Below, in pieces: positions 18,208 to 27,024 of a DNA stretch of 64,000 nucleotides (positions within the stretch are counted from its first letter, which is position 1; every line of letters begins with the position of its first letter). Both the position numbers and the translations under genes were made by a program. Source of the stretch: Alistipes sp. (lineage in GTDB: Bacteria > Bacteroidota > Bacteroidia > Bacteroidales > Rikenellaceae); the NCBI GenBank assembly GCA_017936685.1, contig JAGBFA010000004.1, positions 1 to 64,000 on the forward strand, given 5' to 3'. The notes beneath the pieces are model-generated. The model was given only the letters and a program-made list of their open reading frames with translations, did no database searches and was not told where the DNA came from.

Positions 18208-18804
18208 TCAGAAGAGCTCCAACTGGTCTTTCTCGTGATTGAACGTAAGACGGTGATAGGGCGAGAGTCCGTGGCGGCGTATGGCCAGACGGTGTTCGCG
18301 TGTGGGATAGCCCTTGTTCTTCGCCCAGCCGTAACAGGGATACTCTTTGTCGAGCCGCATCATGTACTCGTCGCGATGTGTCTTGGCAAGCACCGAGGCG
18401 GCGGCTATGTCGGCATAGCGGCCGTCGCCCTTGACGATGCACCGGTATGGTATGTCGAGCGCGGTGCGGAAGCGGTTGCCGTCGATGGCCAGGAACTGCG
18501 GCCTTACCGCAAGCCGTTCGACCGAGATGTTCATGGCCTCGATCGAGGCGTTGAGTATGTTGATCTCGTCGATGCGCTCGGCCGTGATTTCGGTTACCGC
18601 CCATGCCACCGCCTCGCGCTCGATCACCTCGCGCAGCATATCGCGCCGCCGCTCGGTCATCTGCTTGGAGTCGTTGAGCAGAGGGTGATGGAAATCGGGC
18701 GGCAGTATCACAGCCGCGGCGAATACCGCACCGGCCAGACAGCCGCGGCCGGCCTCGTCGCAGCCCGCCTCGATCAACTCGGTTTGATAGCAATTATCCA
18801 ACAT
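18208..18804 (-). CDS. rnhB: ribonuclease HII
   Basis: Cuts RNA in RNA-DNA hybrids and removes misincorporated ribonucleotides; cytoplasmic. The 198 residues match the family. The acidic active site is present: GCDEAGRGCLAGAV (Asp-Glu of motif I), LNDSKQM, the third Asp in FLAIDGN, and the fourth in ADIAAASVLAKTHRD. The C-terminal GYPTREHRLAIRRHGLSPYHR is typical. The ATG is followed by an acceptable N-terminus and lies head-to-head with the membrane-protein gene at 18890; the shared 85-base region holds that gene's promoter. Confidence 0.96.
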   Translation of the reverse strand: MLDNCYQTELIEAGCDEAGRGCLAGAVFAAAVILPPDFHHPLLNDSKQMTERRRDMLREVIEREAVAWAVTEITAERIDEINILNASIEAMNISVERLAVRPQFLAIDGNRFRTALDIPYRCIVKGDGRYADIAAASVLAKTHRDEYMMRLDKEYPCYGWAKNKGYPTREHRLAIRRHGLSPYHRLTFNHEKDQLELF

Positions 18805-18826
18805 ATCGGTGTAAAATTACGAAATA

Positions 18827-18860
18827 TTTGGGTATATGCCGCAATTTTTCGCTACATTTG
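18827..18860 (+). promoter_or_regulatory. promoter of the membrane-protein gene at 18890
   Basis: TTTG at 18827-18830, a 22-base spacer and TACATTTG at 18853-18860. Predicted start near 18867, about 23 bases before the ATG, which supports choosing 18890 as the start codon. Confidence 0.65.
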
Positions 18861-18889
18861 CTACCGTTAAATCCAAGCGTCGCAACTCT

Positions 18890-19873
18890 ATGTTCACTAA
18901 TGCCGCACGACAGAAGTTCCCCGAAGCGAGTCTTATGCTGCTCGCGGCTGCGGTATGTGCCGTTGTCGACGCTTCGCACGCGACATCGGTCCTTGCTGCG
19001 GAGCACACCTCTGCGGCACTGCTGGCCGACGTGTTGAGCGGATTCCAACACCGGTGGCCGATCCTTTCGGCCGCAATCTCGGCCGTGATGATAGTCTATA
19101 TGGGATTGTCGCTGTCTCGCGCCGCCCTGCGCCGCTATCTCTATCCGGCACATACGTTGGTGGGGATACCGTTGACCGGTATTGTCGTCTGCGGCTGCGG
19201 GCTGTCGGCCGAGTATCTGTCGACGACCGTACTGTTGCTGCTCGTAGCCATGATGCTCAAACGCCTGTATGCCTGCTTCGTCCGCGAGCAGATCGTACCG
19301 CAGCTCTTTCCGGCGATGGTATGTTTGGGGTGTACGCCGCTCCTGTATGCCCCCATGACGGCATTCGTCGTGCTGCTCATACCCATGATTGTGCTGTGCC
19401 GGCTCTCGCTGCGCAGTTGTGTGGCAGCCGTGGCAGGTGCTTTGCTGCCCATATTCGTCGTATCGTATATAGGCTGGGCCGGCGGCGGTGAGTTCGGAGC
19501 CGAGGCCTGCGGTTTGTGGCAGCAGATGCTGACACCGGCCACGTTCGATGCCGAATCCTATTTCTCCGTCGTGCGCATCGTGCTTTTAGGACTTATGCTC
19601 TTCACTGCGATATGCTCGGTGATGCTGCATCGCTCGGATCGTTTTGCCGTGGGCGTGACGGCACGTAAGATATGGAGCTTCAGCTCGTCCGTAATGGTGC
19701 TGTGCATCGTCCTGTTCGTCGCGCTACCCTCTTCTTCGCAGATCTTTATCACTGTCATAGCTCTCGTAGCCTCGACGCTTATGCCCATGTTCTTCGTGCG
19801 TATGGAGAACTACATCTCCTCGTCGCTCTACTGGCTGATGATCGCCGCCGCGGCATGGCTCTCGTTTGCCTGA
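18890..19873 (+). CDS. polytopic membrane protein, family not recognised
   Basis: 327 residues with roughly nine to ten hydrophobic segments (for example LMLLAAAVCAVV, ILSAAISAVMIVYMGL, TLVGIPLTGIVVCGCGL, TTVLLLLVAMML, AFVVLLIPMIVLC, VAAVAGALLPIFVVSYIG, IVLLGLMLFTAICSVM, SSVMVLCIVLFVALP, YWLMIAAAAWLSF). No transporter signature or catalytic motif is seen. The start at 18890 follows a consensus promoter; an upstream in-frame codon would overlap that promoter. It resembles the uncharacterised multi-pass proteins common in Bacteroidetes cell-envelope regions. Confidence 0.75.
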   Translation: MFTNAARQKFPEASLMLLAAAVCAVVDASHATSVLAAEHTSAALLADVLSGFQHRWPILSAAISAVMIVYMGLSLSRAALRRYLYPAHTLVGIPLTGIVVCGCGLSAEYLSTTVLLLLVAMMLKRLYACFVREQIVPQLFPAMVCLGCTPLLYAPMTAFVVLLIPMIVLCRLSLRSCVAAVAGALLPIFVVSYIGWAGGGEFGAEACGLWQQMLTPATFDAESYFSVVRIVLLGLMLFTAICSVMLHRSDRFAVGVTARKIWSFSSSVMVLCIVLFVALPSSSQIFITVIALVASTLMPMFFVRMENYISSSLYWLMIAAAAWLSFA

Positions 19874-20018
19874 GCAGCGACTCTTTACGCAGTGCCTCGA
19901 TCGAAGGCAATCTCCTGAATCATAGGATCGTCGTGCACCTATTGATGTTTTCGGCTCAATTCTTGATGAAATCGGCCTTTATTTTTCAATATTACAATAT
20001 TTTTTACATTATTTATTG

Positions 20019-20026
20019 TATATTTG
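20019..20026 (+). promoter_or_regulatory. -7 box for the AraC-type gene at 20054
   Basis: TATATTTG, a full TAnnTTTG match in a strongly AT-rich stretch (19976-20040), about 28 bases before the GTG start. No clear -33 TTTG at the right distance. Confidence 0.5.
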
Positions 20027-20053
20027 TAGAGAATATAAAAAGCACCGAATCCC

Positions 20054-20950
20054 GTGAATACAGCCTCTACAAATCACCCGCGAATATCTCGGGTCATATA
20101 CGATACACCGACGGGAAAGTTCAGGTGTGCCACCGACGAATATATTATCGGTTATGTGTTTTGCGGACTCTTCTGTCTGCACGATTACTACGCCGGCCGG
20201 CGTGTCGAGATCGGACCCGGGCATATCTATATGCTGTCGGTTGGCGACCACATTTGCGAAGCCTTTCCCGGGGAGGAGGGTTGTTTCGAACAGATCGTTT
20301 TCAAGTTCACCGCCGACGATCTGAAAACCGTCATCATGGGGCTGAGCATAGGCGGCGAGGAGAGTTCGGTGATCGAGAGCATGACGTCTCTGTCGCGCTG
20401 CCTATATGTGGTAAAACAGGCCGACGAGTCGATGAGACTGCTGTTCCGCTCCCTGAGAGTGCTGCACGGCGATTATTGCCGCGCCGACAACTACATACGC
20501 CTGTCGCTGATAGTCTACTTCCTGATCAACTCCGACGACGGGCTGCTGCGCAGCGAGTTGAGCGACGGCAAAGGTGTCGAGAACTCAAAATTCGAACGCG
20601 AAGTCTATGCCAATATCTACACCAATCTGCCCCTGGAAGAGATCGCATCGAAATGTTGCCTGTCGGTATCGTCGTTCAAACGCAGATTCTCGCGCCATTT
20701 CAATACATCGCCTCACCGATGGTTTCTCGAAAAACGCATGTGTCGCGCCCATGGCATGTTGATAACCACCGACATGAGTATTGCGGAGATCGGCCGCGCC
20801 TGCGGATTCTCCAACCAGTCGCATTTCATCAAGGTGTTCCGCGGCCATTACGGCATGACACCTACTCTGTATCGTCGCCGATATGCCGACGGTATCACAG
20901 GGCGGCTGCCGTCATCGTTTCGTGAAAAAGTCGCCGTAACGCAGCATTAG
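20054..20950 (+). CDS. AraC-family transcriptional regulator
   Basis: 298 residues starting at a GTG placed about 20 bases after the predicted transcript start. The N-terminal half is a cupin-like sensor domain (YYAGRRVEIGPGHIYMLSVGD). The C-terminal half has two helix-turn-helix motifs (about 195-285): LEEIASKCCLSVSSFKRRFSRHF and MSIAEIGRACGFSNQSHFIKVFRGHYGMTP, with the SPHRWFLEKRM linker. The ligand and targets are unknown; the neighbouring genes have their own promoters, so no target can be assigned from context. Confidence 0.9.
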   Translation: MNTASTNHPRISRVIYDTPTGKFRCATDEYIIGYVFCGLFCLHDYYAGRRVEIGPGHIYMLSVGDHICEAFPGEEGCFEQIVFKFTADDLKTVIMGLSIGGEESSVIESMTSLSRCLYVVKQADESMRLLFRSLRVLHGDYCRADNYIRLSLIVYFLINSDDGLLRSELSDGKGVENSKFEREVYANIYTNLPLEEIASKCCLSVSSFKRRFSRHFNTSPHRWFLEKRMCRAHGMLITTDMSIAEIGRACGFSNQSHFIKVFRGHYGMTPTLYRRRYADGITGRLPSSFREKVAVTQH

Positions 20951-20989
20951 CGGCGGACATGCCTCGCAAGAGAGATTCTTCACACACCC

Positions 20990-21026
20990 TGCCACTCCGA
21001 GGAGCCGCAGGCGACGTGGGAGTCTC
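20990..21026 (+). repeat. single V-unit after the AraC-type gene
   Basis: A solitary V-unit with constant flanks (CCACTCCGAGGAGC ... GACGTGGGAGTCTC) and central hairpin GCC-GCA-GGC at 21004-21012. The rest of the 470-base gap to the next gene holds a fragment of the same flank family near 20969 and the promoter at 21188-21219. Confidence 0.85.
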
Positions 21027-21187
21027 GCCGGCAGAACTGTAATTTCGAAGGGCAACGCAGTGGCAACAGGGGCGGGTGAAAAGAGCGATATAATCTCCAA
21101 AAATCATAAAGAGGTCGTGAGGTTTCTAAATTTTGAGATTAAAATGCAGGAAGGAGAGATGTTTTTATAAAAATATTCGGCCGAACG

Positions 21188-21219
21188 GTTGCAGGTTATG
21201 AAATTTTTTCTTAAATTTG
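21188..21219 (+). promoter_or_regulatory. promoter of the membrane metallophosphoesterase
   Basis: GTTG at 21188-21191, a 20-base spacer and TAAATTTG at 21212-21219. The predicted leader would be about 170-200 bases, long for this genome. It contains a 6-bp stem (GTGGGA/TCCCAC near 21232-21254) and a CCTAACTAACCTAAC stretch near 21264 of unknown meaning. Confidence 0.6.
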
Positions 21220-21420
21220 TACTACAAACGTGGGATCGAGTCACTCTCCCACATTCTCATTAACCTAACTAACCTAACGAGGGGGACCCTGAGGGATCTC
21301 CCTCAATTCTTTGGAGTCGGTGTCTGAGGCTGTCGTAGGTCGGGTTTGTGGGGCGTGTGCGGCAGAGCGGGTGCATGGCGGCGAGAGTGTCGTATGACAT
21401 TGCATCGCACATGGCAATAT

Positions 21421-22605
21421 ATGGCGTCCGCGTTTCGTTTACTCAAAAAAACCGACGATGTTATGTTGATGATTATAATATCTCTGCTGCTGATCCTGCT
21501 CTCGGATACATATATCTGGTATACGTTTCTGCACCACGCACCCGTGGTGTGGAGCATCGCACACTGGATTCCGACAATAATGCTCGTTGTGGCGATGTTT
21601 GCCTTTCGCACCAATGTGTCGCAATGGTCGATGTCGGTCATTGCGGTGGTGCTGCTCTGCATCACGCTGCCCAAACTGCTCTTCACGTTAGTGTCGCTGG
21701 CCGGTCGCGCCGCGGCGGCGGTTCATGCTCCGGCCGCGGGCTGGTTCGATGCCGCGGGCATGATGATGGCGGCGGTTGTCTGCCTTGCGTGCGTTTACGG
21801 GGTGGCGTTCGGCTGGAAGCGTCTGACCGTGAAGCGGGTGGAGATATCGTCGGACGAGCTGCCGGATTCGTTCGACGGCTATCGCATAGTGCAGATTACC
21901 GATCTGCATCTGGGAACGTTCGGCCGCAACACGCGATATATGCGTCAGTTGGCCGAGCAGATCGAACGACTGTCGCCCGATCTGATACTCTTCACGGGCG
22001 ATCTGGTCAATCTGTCGGCCGACGAGTTGGAGCCTTTCGGCGAGGTGCTGGCGAGCCTTCGCGCGCGCGACGGGGTGGTGTCGGTGCTGGGCAATCACGA
22101 TTACTGTCTCTACAAGCACTACGACGACGAGCATGGCGCGGCTTGCGATACGGAGCGCATCAAGCTCTTCGAGCGCGAGGCGGGCTGGCAGCTGCTGCTC
22201 AACGACCATATCGACGTGGTGCGCGGCTGCGACACCATATCGGTCATAGGTGTGGAGAATGTCGGCCGTCCGCCGTTCCCGTCGCAGGGCGATCTTCGGC
22301 GTGCCATGGAGGGCATTCCCGAGGACAGGTTCAAGGTTCTGCTGAGCCACGACCCCACACATTGGCGCGACGAGGTGCTGCCCTCGACCGACATACAGCT
22401 CACTCTGTCGGGGCACACCCACGGCATGCAGCTCAAAATAGGAGGTTTCTCGCCCTCGTCGTGGATCTATCCCGAGTGGGGCGGTCTCTACACCGAAGAC
22501 GGCCGTTATCTGCACGTCTCGACCGGTGCCGGCGGCAACCTGCCCTTCCGGCTGGGGGCATGGCCGGAGATTGTGGTAATTACCTTGAGTTCGGGGCGGC
22601 ACTGA
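21421..22605 (+). CDS. membrane-anchored metallophosphoesterase (YkuE-like)
   Basis: Calcineurin-like phosphoesterase behind an N-terminal membrane domain. Three to four hydrophobic segments occupy the first 130 residues or so. The catalytic domain follows with ITDLHLG, FTGDLVN, LGNHDYC, LLSHDPTHW and SGHTHGMQ, all canonical metal ligands. YkuE-type enzymes act on lipid or UDP-linked substrates outside the membrane; the substrate here is unknown. The start is uncertain: in-frame ATGs exist at 21394, 21421 and 21463; 21421 is chosen because it precedes the first helix with a short positive N-terminus. It ends 25 bases before the convergent barrel gene. Confidence 0.88.
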   Translation: MASAFRLLKKTDDVMLMIIISLLLILLSDTYIWYTFLHHAPVVWSIAHWIPTIMLVVAMFAFRTNVSQWSMSVIAVVLLCITLPKLLFTLVSLAGRAAAAVHAPAAGWFDAAGMMMAAVVCLACVYGVAFGWKRLTVKRVEISSDELPDSFDGYRIVQITDLHLGTFGRNTRYMRQLAEQIERLSPDLILFTGDLVNLSADELEPFGEVLASLRARDGVVSVLGNHDYCLYKHYDDEHGAACDTERIKLFEREAGWQLLLNDHIDVVRGCDTISVIGVENVGRPPFPSQGDLRRAMEGIPEDRFKVLLSHDPTHWRDEVLPSTDIQLTLSGHTHGMQLKIGGFSPSSWIYPEWGGLYTEDGRYLHVSTGAGGNLPFRLGAWPEIVVITLSSGRH

Positions 22606-22630
22606 ACGTACCCCACGAACGCAAGCCTGT

Positions 22631-23293
22631 TCAAAAGTTGTAACCCACCTGCAACGACACGGTGTAGTTGCGGCAGCCGAATCCTATGCCGTCGACATGC
22701 TCGTGATGGAAATCCACAACGCCCATATCGGCGTTGATCCCCAGATAGAGGCCGCAGCGCAGCGACATGCCGCCGCCGAAGCGGACTCCGAAGTCGGAGC
22801 GGCGCACCATCTGGTTGTCTTTGCGTGCTACGTTGATATACTCTCCTCCGTCGAGATCCCATGTGTCTAATCGTCCGCTGGCGCACCATGCGTAGTATAA
22901 ACCGACGTAGGGTGCCAGGTCGACGCGGCCGACGCGGAAGTGATGCGCGACGGTGACGGGCAGTTGCAGATAGTTAAGGCGCAGCACGGTACGGCTGTCG
23001 TCGTCCCAACGATCGGAGTTCGACATGGCACCGCCCTTGTGCGACAGTTCCAAGCCCGCATCGACTCCCCAGCGGCCTGCGAACCGCCACTCGTAATGCA
23101 ATCCCACGTTCCATGCGCAGGTCAGCTCGTCGAGCAGCCGGTTGCCGCCTAAACCGGCCATGCCGAAGCCGGCACGCAGCGACAGACCGTCCCGTCGGTC
23201 GGTGGGGTGTTGGGCATTGGCGGCGTTCTGTGCCGGCAGAGATGCCGCCACGAGTATCAGGGCAGAGAGTAAGGCAAGGGTTTTTGTCTTCAT
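22631..23293 (-). CDS. outer-membrane beta-barrel (porin-family) protein
   Basis: 220 residues: signal peptide MKTKTLALLSALILVAASLPAQ, then an eight-strand-like barrel (GLSLRAGFGMAGLGGN, VGLHYEWRFAGRWGVDAGLELSHKG, LNYLQLPVTVAHHF, LAPYVGLYYAW, FGVRFGGGMSLRCGLYLGIN, NYTVSLQVGYNF) ending in the C-terminal Phe that serves as barrel-assembly signal. It matches the outer-membrane beta-barrel family common in Bacteroidetes; substrate or role unknown. Single gene, convergent with the metallophosphoesterase. Confidence 0.88.
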   Translation of the reverse strand: MKTKTLALLSALILVAASLPAQNAANAQHPTDRRDGLSLRAGFGMAGLGGNRLLDELTCAWNVGLHYEWRFAGRWGVDAGLELSHKGGAMSNSDRWDDDSRTVLRLNYLQLPVTVAHHFRVGRVDLAPYVGLYYAWCASGRLDTWDLDGGEYINVARKDNQMVRRSDFGVRFGGGMSLRCGLYLGINADMGVVDFHHEHVDGIGFGCRNYTVSLQVGYNF

Positions 23294-23347
23294 ATCGATA
23301 AGGATTAAGGTTGTTGTTTAACCGCAAGATACGAAAATATTTTATAA

Positions 23348-23390
23348 AAACAAGACAGGATCAGCAAAAAATGCTGATCCTGTCTTGTTT
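23348..23390 (-). terminator. intrinsic terminator of the M13 peptidase gene
   Basis: A perfect 19-bp stem (23348-23366 with 23372-23390) around a 5-base loop, followed on the minus strand by TTTTATAAAATATTTT. It lies 20 bases after the peptidase stop. The strongest terminator in the window. Confidence 0.9.
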
Positions 23391-23409
23391 GTGCTGTGTG
23401 TCGCAGCGG

Positions 23410-25443
23410 CTACCAGATCACCACGCACTCCTCGGCCGGGCGGAACATGGCACCGTCCTCGATCGAGAATGCCTCGAAGAAGGTGGCCAGATTGCGCAGC
23501 GTCACGTTGACGCGGTTGCGGCCTAACGAGTGAACGTCGATCTTGGTCAGACGCTCGATCTCCTGGTCGGTGATGTTCTGTCCCCAGAGCGTGGCATACG
23601 AGATGTAGAAACGCTGCTCGGGCGTGAAGCCGTCGATAGGCTCGGGCTTCTCACCGTTCCACGAGTTGAGCATGGCCGTATAGGCGACGCGCAGACCGCC
23701 CTGGTCGGCGATGTTCTCGCCCAGCGACAGCTTGCCGTCGGCGTGTATGCCGGGCAGCACCTCCACCTCATTGAACTGGTCGACCAGCACGGCCGTCTTC
23801 TTCTCGAATGCGGCGCGGTCCTCGGCCGTCCACCACTCGTTCATGTTGCCGTCCTTGTCGAACTGGCTGCCCTGGTCGTCGAAGCCGTGAGTCATCTCGT
23901 GGCCAATGACCACGCCGATGGCACCGTAATTAACCGCATCGTCGGCCGTGGGGTTATAGAAGGGAGGTTGCAGAATGGCTGCCGGGAAACAGATCTCGTT
24001 GGTGGTGGGGTTGTAGTAGGCGTTGACCGTCTGCGGCGACATAAACCACTTCGAGCGGTCGACGGGCTTGCCCACCTCGGCCATCTCGTCGGCCGTGTAC
24101 CAGCGGTTGGCCTCGACGATATTCTCCCAGTACGACTTCGAGGGGTCGATCGTCAGCGACGAGTAGTCCTTCCACTTGTCGGGATAACCTATCTTGACGG
24201 TGAATGCCGCCAGCTTCTCCCGAGCCTTGGCCTTGGTGGCGTCGCTCATCCAGTCGAGCGCATCTATATGCTCGCCCAGAGCCGTTTGCAGGTTCTTGAC
24301 CATGGCCAGCACGCGCTCCTTCTCGCTCTCGGGGAAGTACTTCTCCACATACATCTTGCCCACGGCCTCCGAGAGGATCGAGTTAGGTACGGCCATGGCG
24401 CGCTTCCAGCGCGGACGGATCTCCTGTGTGCCCGACATAACCTTGCCGAAGAACTCGAACTGCGCCACGGCGAACTCCTCGCTCAGATACGAGGCCGCAT
24501 CTCCGATATATTGCGCAGCGACGTATGAACGCAGCGTCTCGACGGGCAGGTTCTTCAATATGCTGTTGACGTTATCCATGGCCGAGGGCTGGCCTACGAC
24601 TAAATGATCGAACTCGCCCACGCCCAGTGCGGTGAAGTATGCGCGCCAGTCGATGGCATCGTAACGTGCCTGCAACTCGTCGAGCGTGAAGGGATTGTAG
24701 CCGCGCTGCACGTCGCGCAACTCGACATTCGACCACGACTTCGAGGCTATGTAGTCCTCGACGGCGATTACGTTGTCGACCATGGCGGGAATCTGCTCCT
24801 CGTCGATGCCTGCCAGAGCGAATATCTTTGCTAAATACCCCTTGTAGGACTCTTTGATCGAGGCGTTGTCGGCATCGAGATAGTAGTCGCGATTGCCCAT
24901 GCCCAGACCACCCTGCTCCACGTAGAGGATCTTCATGCTGCTGTCGGCCAGATCGGCTTCGGGATAGCAGCCGAAGAAGGGCGCGATGCCGTCGGTGTGA
25001 AGCGTAGAGATATAGGCTATCAGCTCGTCGCGGTCCTCGAAGGCGAGGATCTTCTCCAACTCGGCGCGGATAGGCTCGGCACCCTCACCGTTGAGACGCT
25101 CCTCGTCGAGTCCCATCTTGTAGAGGTCGATGATCTTCTGCTCGACGCTGCCCGCGGCGGCCGTCTCCTCGGTCATCTGCTGGAACAGCTCGTTGATGCG
25201 TATCTCGTTGTTCTCGCGCAGCACGTCGAAGCAGCCGTAACGCGAATACTCCGCTTTGAGCGGGTTCTTGGCCTGCCAGCCGCCCGTGGCCCACTGGTAG
25301 AAGTCCTCGTTGAGGGCTATCGAGCGGTCGAGATTGGTGGTGTCGATGGCCGGTATGGTATTGTTATCGGCAGCCTTCTTGCCGCCGCCTGCACACGATG
25401 TCATGATCAGTGTCGTTGCCAAAATGAAAGTTAATCGGTTCAT
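23410..25443 (-). CDS. pepO: M13-family zinc metallopeptidase lipoprotein (PepO/neprilysin-like)
   Basis: Zinc endopeptidase that cuts small peptides, probably anchored to an envelope membrane. 677 residues; lipoprotein signal MNRLTFILATTLIMTSC with lipobox MTSC, then the helical M13 N-domain. The gluzincin core follows: HExxH in IGHEMTHGFDDQGSQFD, the third ligand Glu in GENIADQGG, and the substrate-binding NAYYNP. It ends ...AEECVVIW, the usual CxxW end of the family (CVVIW). Length and motif order are normal. pgk lies upstream on the same strand 80 bases away, separated by a hairpin, so the two are probably separate units. Confidence 0.95.
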   Translation of the reverse strand: MNRLTFILATTLIMTSCAGGGKKAADNNTIPAIDTTNLDRSIALNEDFYQWATGGWQAKNPLKAEYSRYGCFDVLRENNEIRINELFQQMTEETAAAGSVEQKIIDLYKMGLDEERLNGEGAEPIRAELEKILAFEDRDELIAYISTLHTDGIAPFFGCYPEADLADSSMKILYVEQGGLGMGNRDYYLDADNASIKESYKGYLAKIFALAGIDEEQIPAMVDNVIAVEDYIASKSWSNVELRDVQRGYNPFTLDELQARYDAIDWRAYFTALGVGEFDHLVVGQPSAMDNVNSILKNLPVETLRSYVAAQYIGDAASYLSEEFAVAQFEFFGKVMSGTQEIRPRWKRAMAVPNSILSEAVGKMYVEKYFPESEKERVLAMVKNLQTALGEHIDALDWMSDATKAKAREKLAAFTVKIGYPDKWKDYSSLTIDPSKSYWENIVEANRWYTADEMAEVGKPVDRSKWFMSPQTVNAYYNPTTNEICFPAAILQPPFYNPTADDAVNYGAIGVVIGHEMTHGFDDQGSQFDKDGNMNEWWTAEDRAAFEKKTAVLVDQFNEVEVLPGIHADGKLSLGENIADQGGLRVAYTAMLNSWNGEKPEPIDGFTPEQRFYISYATLWGQNITDQEIERLTKIDVHSLGRNRVNVTLRNLATFFEAFSIEDGAMFRPAEECVVIW

Positions 25444-25471
25444 GGTATTGAGTTTTCTTCATTGTATGAAA

Positions 25472-25499
25472 CGGGGCGAGTGTCGATGCGCTCGCCCCG
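25472..25499 (-). terminator. hairpin after pgk
   Basis: CGGGGCGAG (25472-25480) pairs with CTCGCCCCG (25491-25499) around a 10-base loop; on the minus strand it is followed by TTTCAT. Placed 25 bases past the pgk stop. Confidence 0.65.
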
Positions 25500-25523
25500 C
25501 GGGTTTATTGTCGTCGAGCGGCC

Positions 25524-26783
25524 TTATTTGCGGATAGCTGCTACGCCGGGCAGCTCCTTGCCCTCCATGTACTCCAACAGGGCACCGCCGCCGGTCGATA
25601 CGTAAGATACCTTGTCCGCCAGACCGAACTTGTTGATGCAGGCAACCGAGTCGCCGCCGCCGATGAGCGAGTAGGCACCCTTCTGCGTGGCCTCGGCGAT
25701 AGCCTCGGCTACGGCCTTAGAGCCGGTTGCGAACTTGTCGATCTCGAACACGCCTACGGGACCGTTCCACAGAATGGTCTTGCACGAGAGAATGTGCTCG
25801 CGGAAGGCCTTCTTGCCCTCGGTGGCGATGTCGACACCCTCCCACTGGTCGGGAATATCGTTGGCCGGAGCCTCCTTGGTGTTGGCGTCGGCCGAGAATG
25901 CGTCGGCGATCAGCGCGTCGGGGCTGGTGACGATCTTGATACCCTTCTCCTCAGCCTTCTTCAAGATGTCGAGGGCTACGGGGAACATCTCCGGCTCGCA
26001 GATCGAGTTGCCGACCTTGCCGCCCTGAGCAGCAGCGAAGGTGTAGGTCATGCCGCCGCCGATGATGATCGAATCGACCTTCTCCATGAGCTTCTCGATG
26101 ATGGTGATCTTGGTCGATACCTTCGAACCGCCGATGATGGCGCAGAACGGACGCTCGGGCGACTGCATTACGCCGTCGATGGCCTTCAGCTCGTTCTCCA
26201 TCACGTAGCCGAACATCTTGTCATTGGGGAAGTAGTCGGCGATGATGGCCGTCGAAGCGTGACGGCGGTGAGCCGTACCGAATGCGTCGTTGATGTAGCA
26301 GTCGGCATACGAAGCCAGACGCTTCACGAAATCCTTCTGCGAAGCCTTCACGGCAGCCTTGGCCTCGGCCTTCTGCTCGTCGGTGGCGTCCTCGGCCAGA
26401 CCGCGAGGCTTGCCCTCCTCCTCGGCGTAGAAGCGCAGGTTCTCCAACAGCATCACCTCGCCGGGCTTCAATGCGGCAGCCATCTGGGCGGCCTTGTCGC
26501 CCATGCAGTCGCCTGCGAAGTTGACCTTCACACCCAGACGAGCCTCGATGGCCGGTATGATCTGCTCCAACGAGAACTTGGCGTCGTTGTTCTTCTTGGG
26601 ACGACCCAGGTGCGACATCAGAATAACCGAGCCGCCCTTCTCCAATACCTTCTTGATGGTGGGTATGGCGGCGCGGATACGCGTATCGTCGGTTACGTGT
26701 CCCTCGCCGTCGAGGGGTACGTTGAAGTCTACGCGGATAATGGCGCGCTTGCCCGTAAAGTCGTAAGAATCGATCTTGAACAT
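25524..26783 (-). CDS. pgk: phosphoglycerate kinase
   Basis: Glycolytic enzyme making ATP from 1,3-bisphosphoglycerate; cytoplasmic. The 419 residues are slightly longer than E. coli Pgk, as usual in Bacteroidetes. RVDFNVPL and the substrate-binding HLGRPK are seen near the N-terminus. [26 protein letters not shown], the GGSKVSTKI hinge and WNGPVGVFE follow, then the C-terminal [27 protein letters not shown] nucleotide region. Codon use is strongly biased, as for a highly expressed gene. The predicted promoter is about 110 bases upstream. Confidence 0.97.
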   Translation of the reverse strand: MFKIDSYDFTGKRAIIRVDFNVPLDGEGHVTDDTRIRAAIPTIKKVLEKGGSVILMSHLGRPKKNNDAKFSLEQIIPAIEARLGVKVNFAGDCMGDKAAQMAAALKPGEVMLLENLRFYAEEEGKPRGLAEDATDEQKAEAKAAVKASQKDFVKRLASYADCYINDAFGTAHRRHASTAIIADYFPNDKMFGYVMENELKAIDGVMQSPERPFCAIIGGSKVSTKITIIEKLMEKVDSIIIGGGMTYTFAAAQGGKVGNSICEPEMFPVALDILKKAEEKGIKIVTSPDALIADAFSADANTKEAPANDIPDQWEGVDIATEGKKAFREHILSCKTILWNGPVGVFEIDKFATGSKAVAEAIAEATQKGAYSLIGGGDSVACINKFGLADKVSYVSTGGGALLEYMEGKELPGVAAIRK

Positions 26784-26902
26784 AGTGTTTTGTTTTTAAT
26801 TATTTATAATTGATGCTTCATTCGTCTCTTCGGCGCGGTTTTCGATATTTGCCGGCCGCACGCATCGTGCTCCGGCCGGCTCGCCCCGAAAACTTTGCAC
26901 GG

Positions 26903-26910
26903 CAAAGTTA
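26903..26910 (-). promoter_or_regulatory. -7 box for pgk
   Basis: Minus strand reads TAACTTTG, a full TAnnTTTG match. Predicted leader about 110 bases. No convincing -33 TTTG at 19-21 bases. Confidence 0.45.
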
Positions 26911-26967
26911 CATAAAAATTCGGTACGCGCTACACATAACCGCGTCATCTGTGGTCGAAAACGCAAA

Positions 26968-27003
26968 AAACATGCGATTCGTCCGATGGCGAATCGCATG
27001 TTT
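26968..27003 (-). terminator. terminator of the AraC-type gene at 27025
   Basis: AAACATGCGATTCG (26968-26981) pairs over 14 bp with CGAATCGCATGTTT (26990-27003) around an 8-base loop; the minus strand continues with TTTGCG. Lies 21 bases after the stop codon. Confidence 0.75.
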
Positions 27004-27024
27004 GCCCCTATTTGCGGCAGCCGG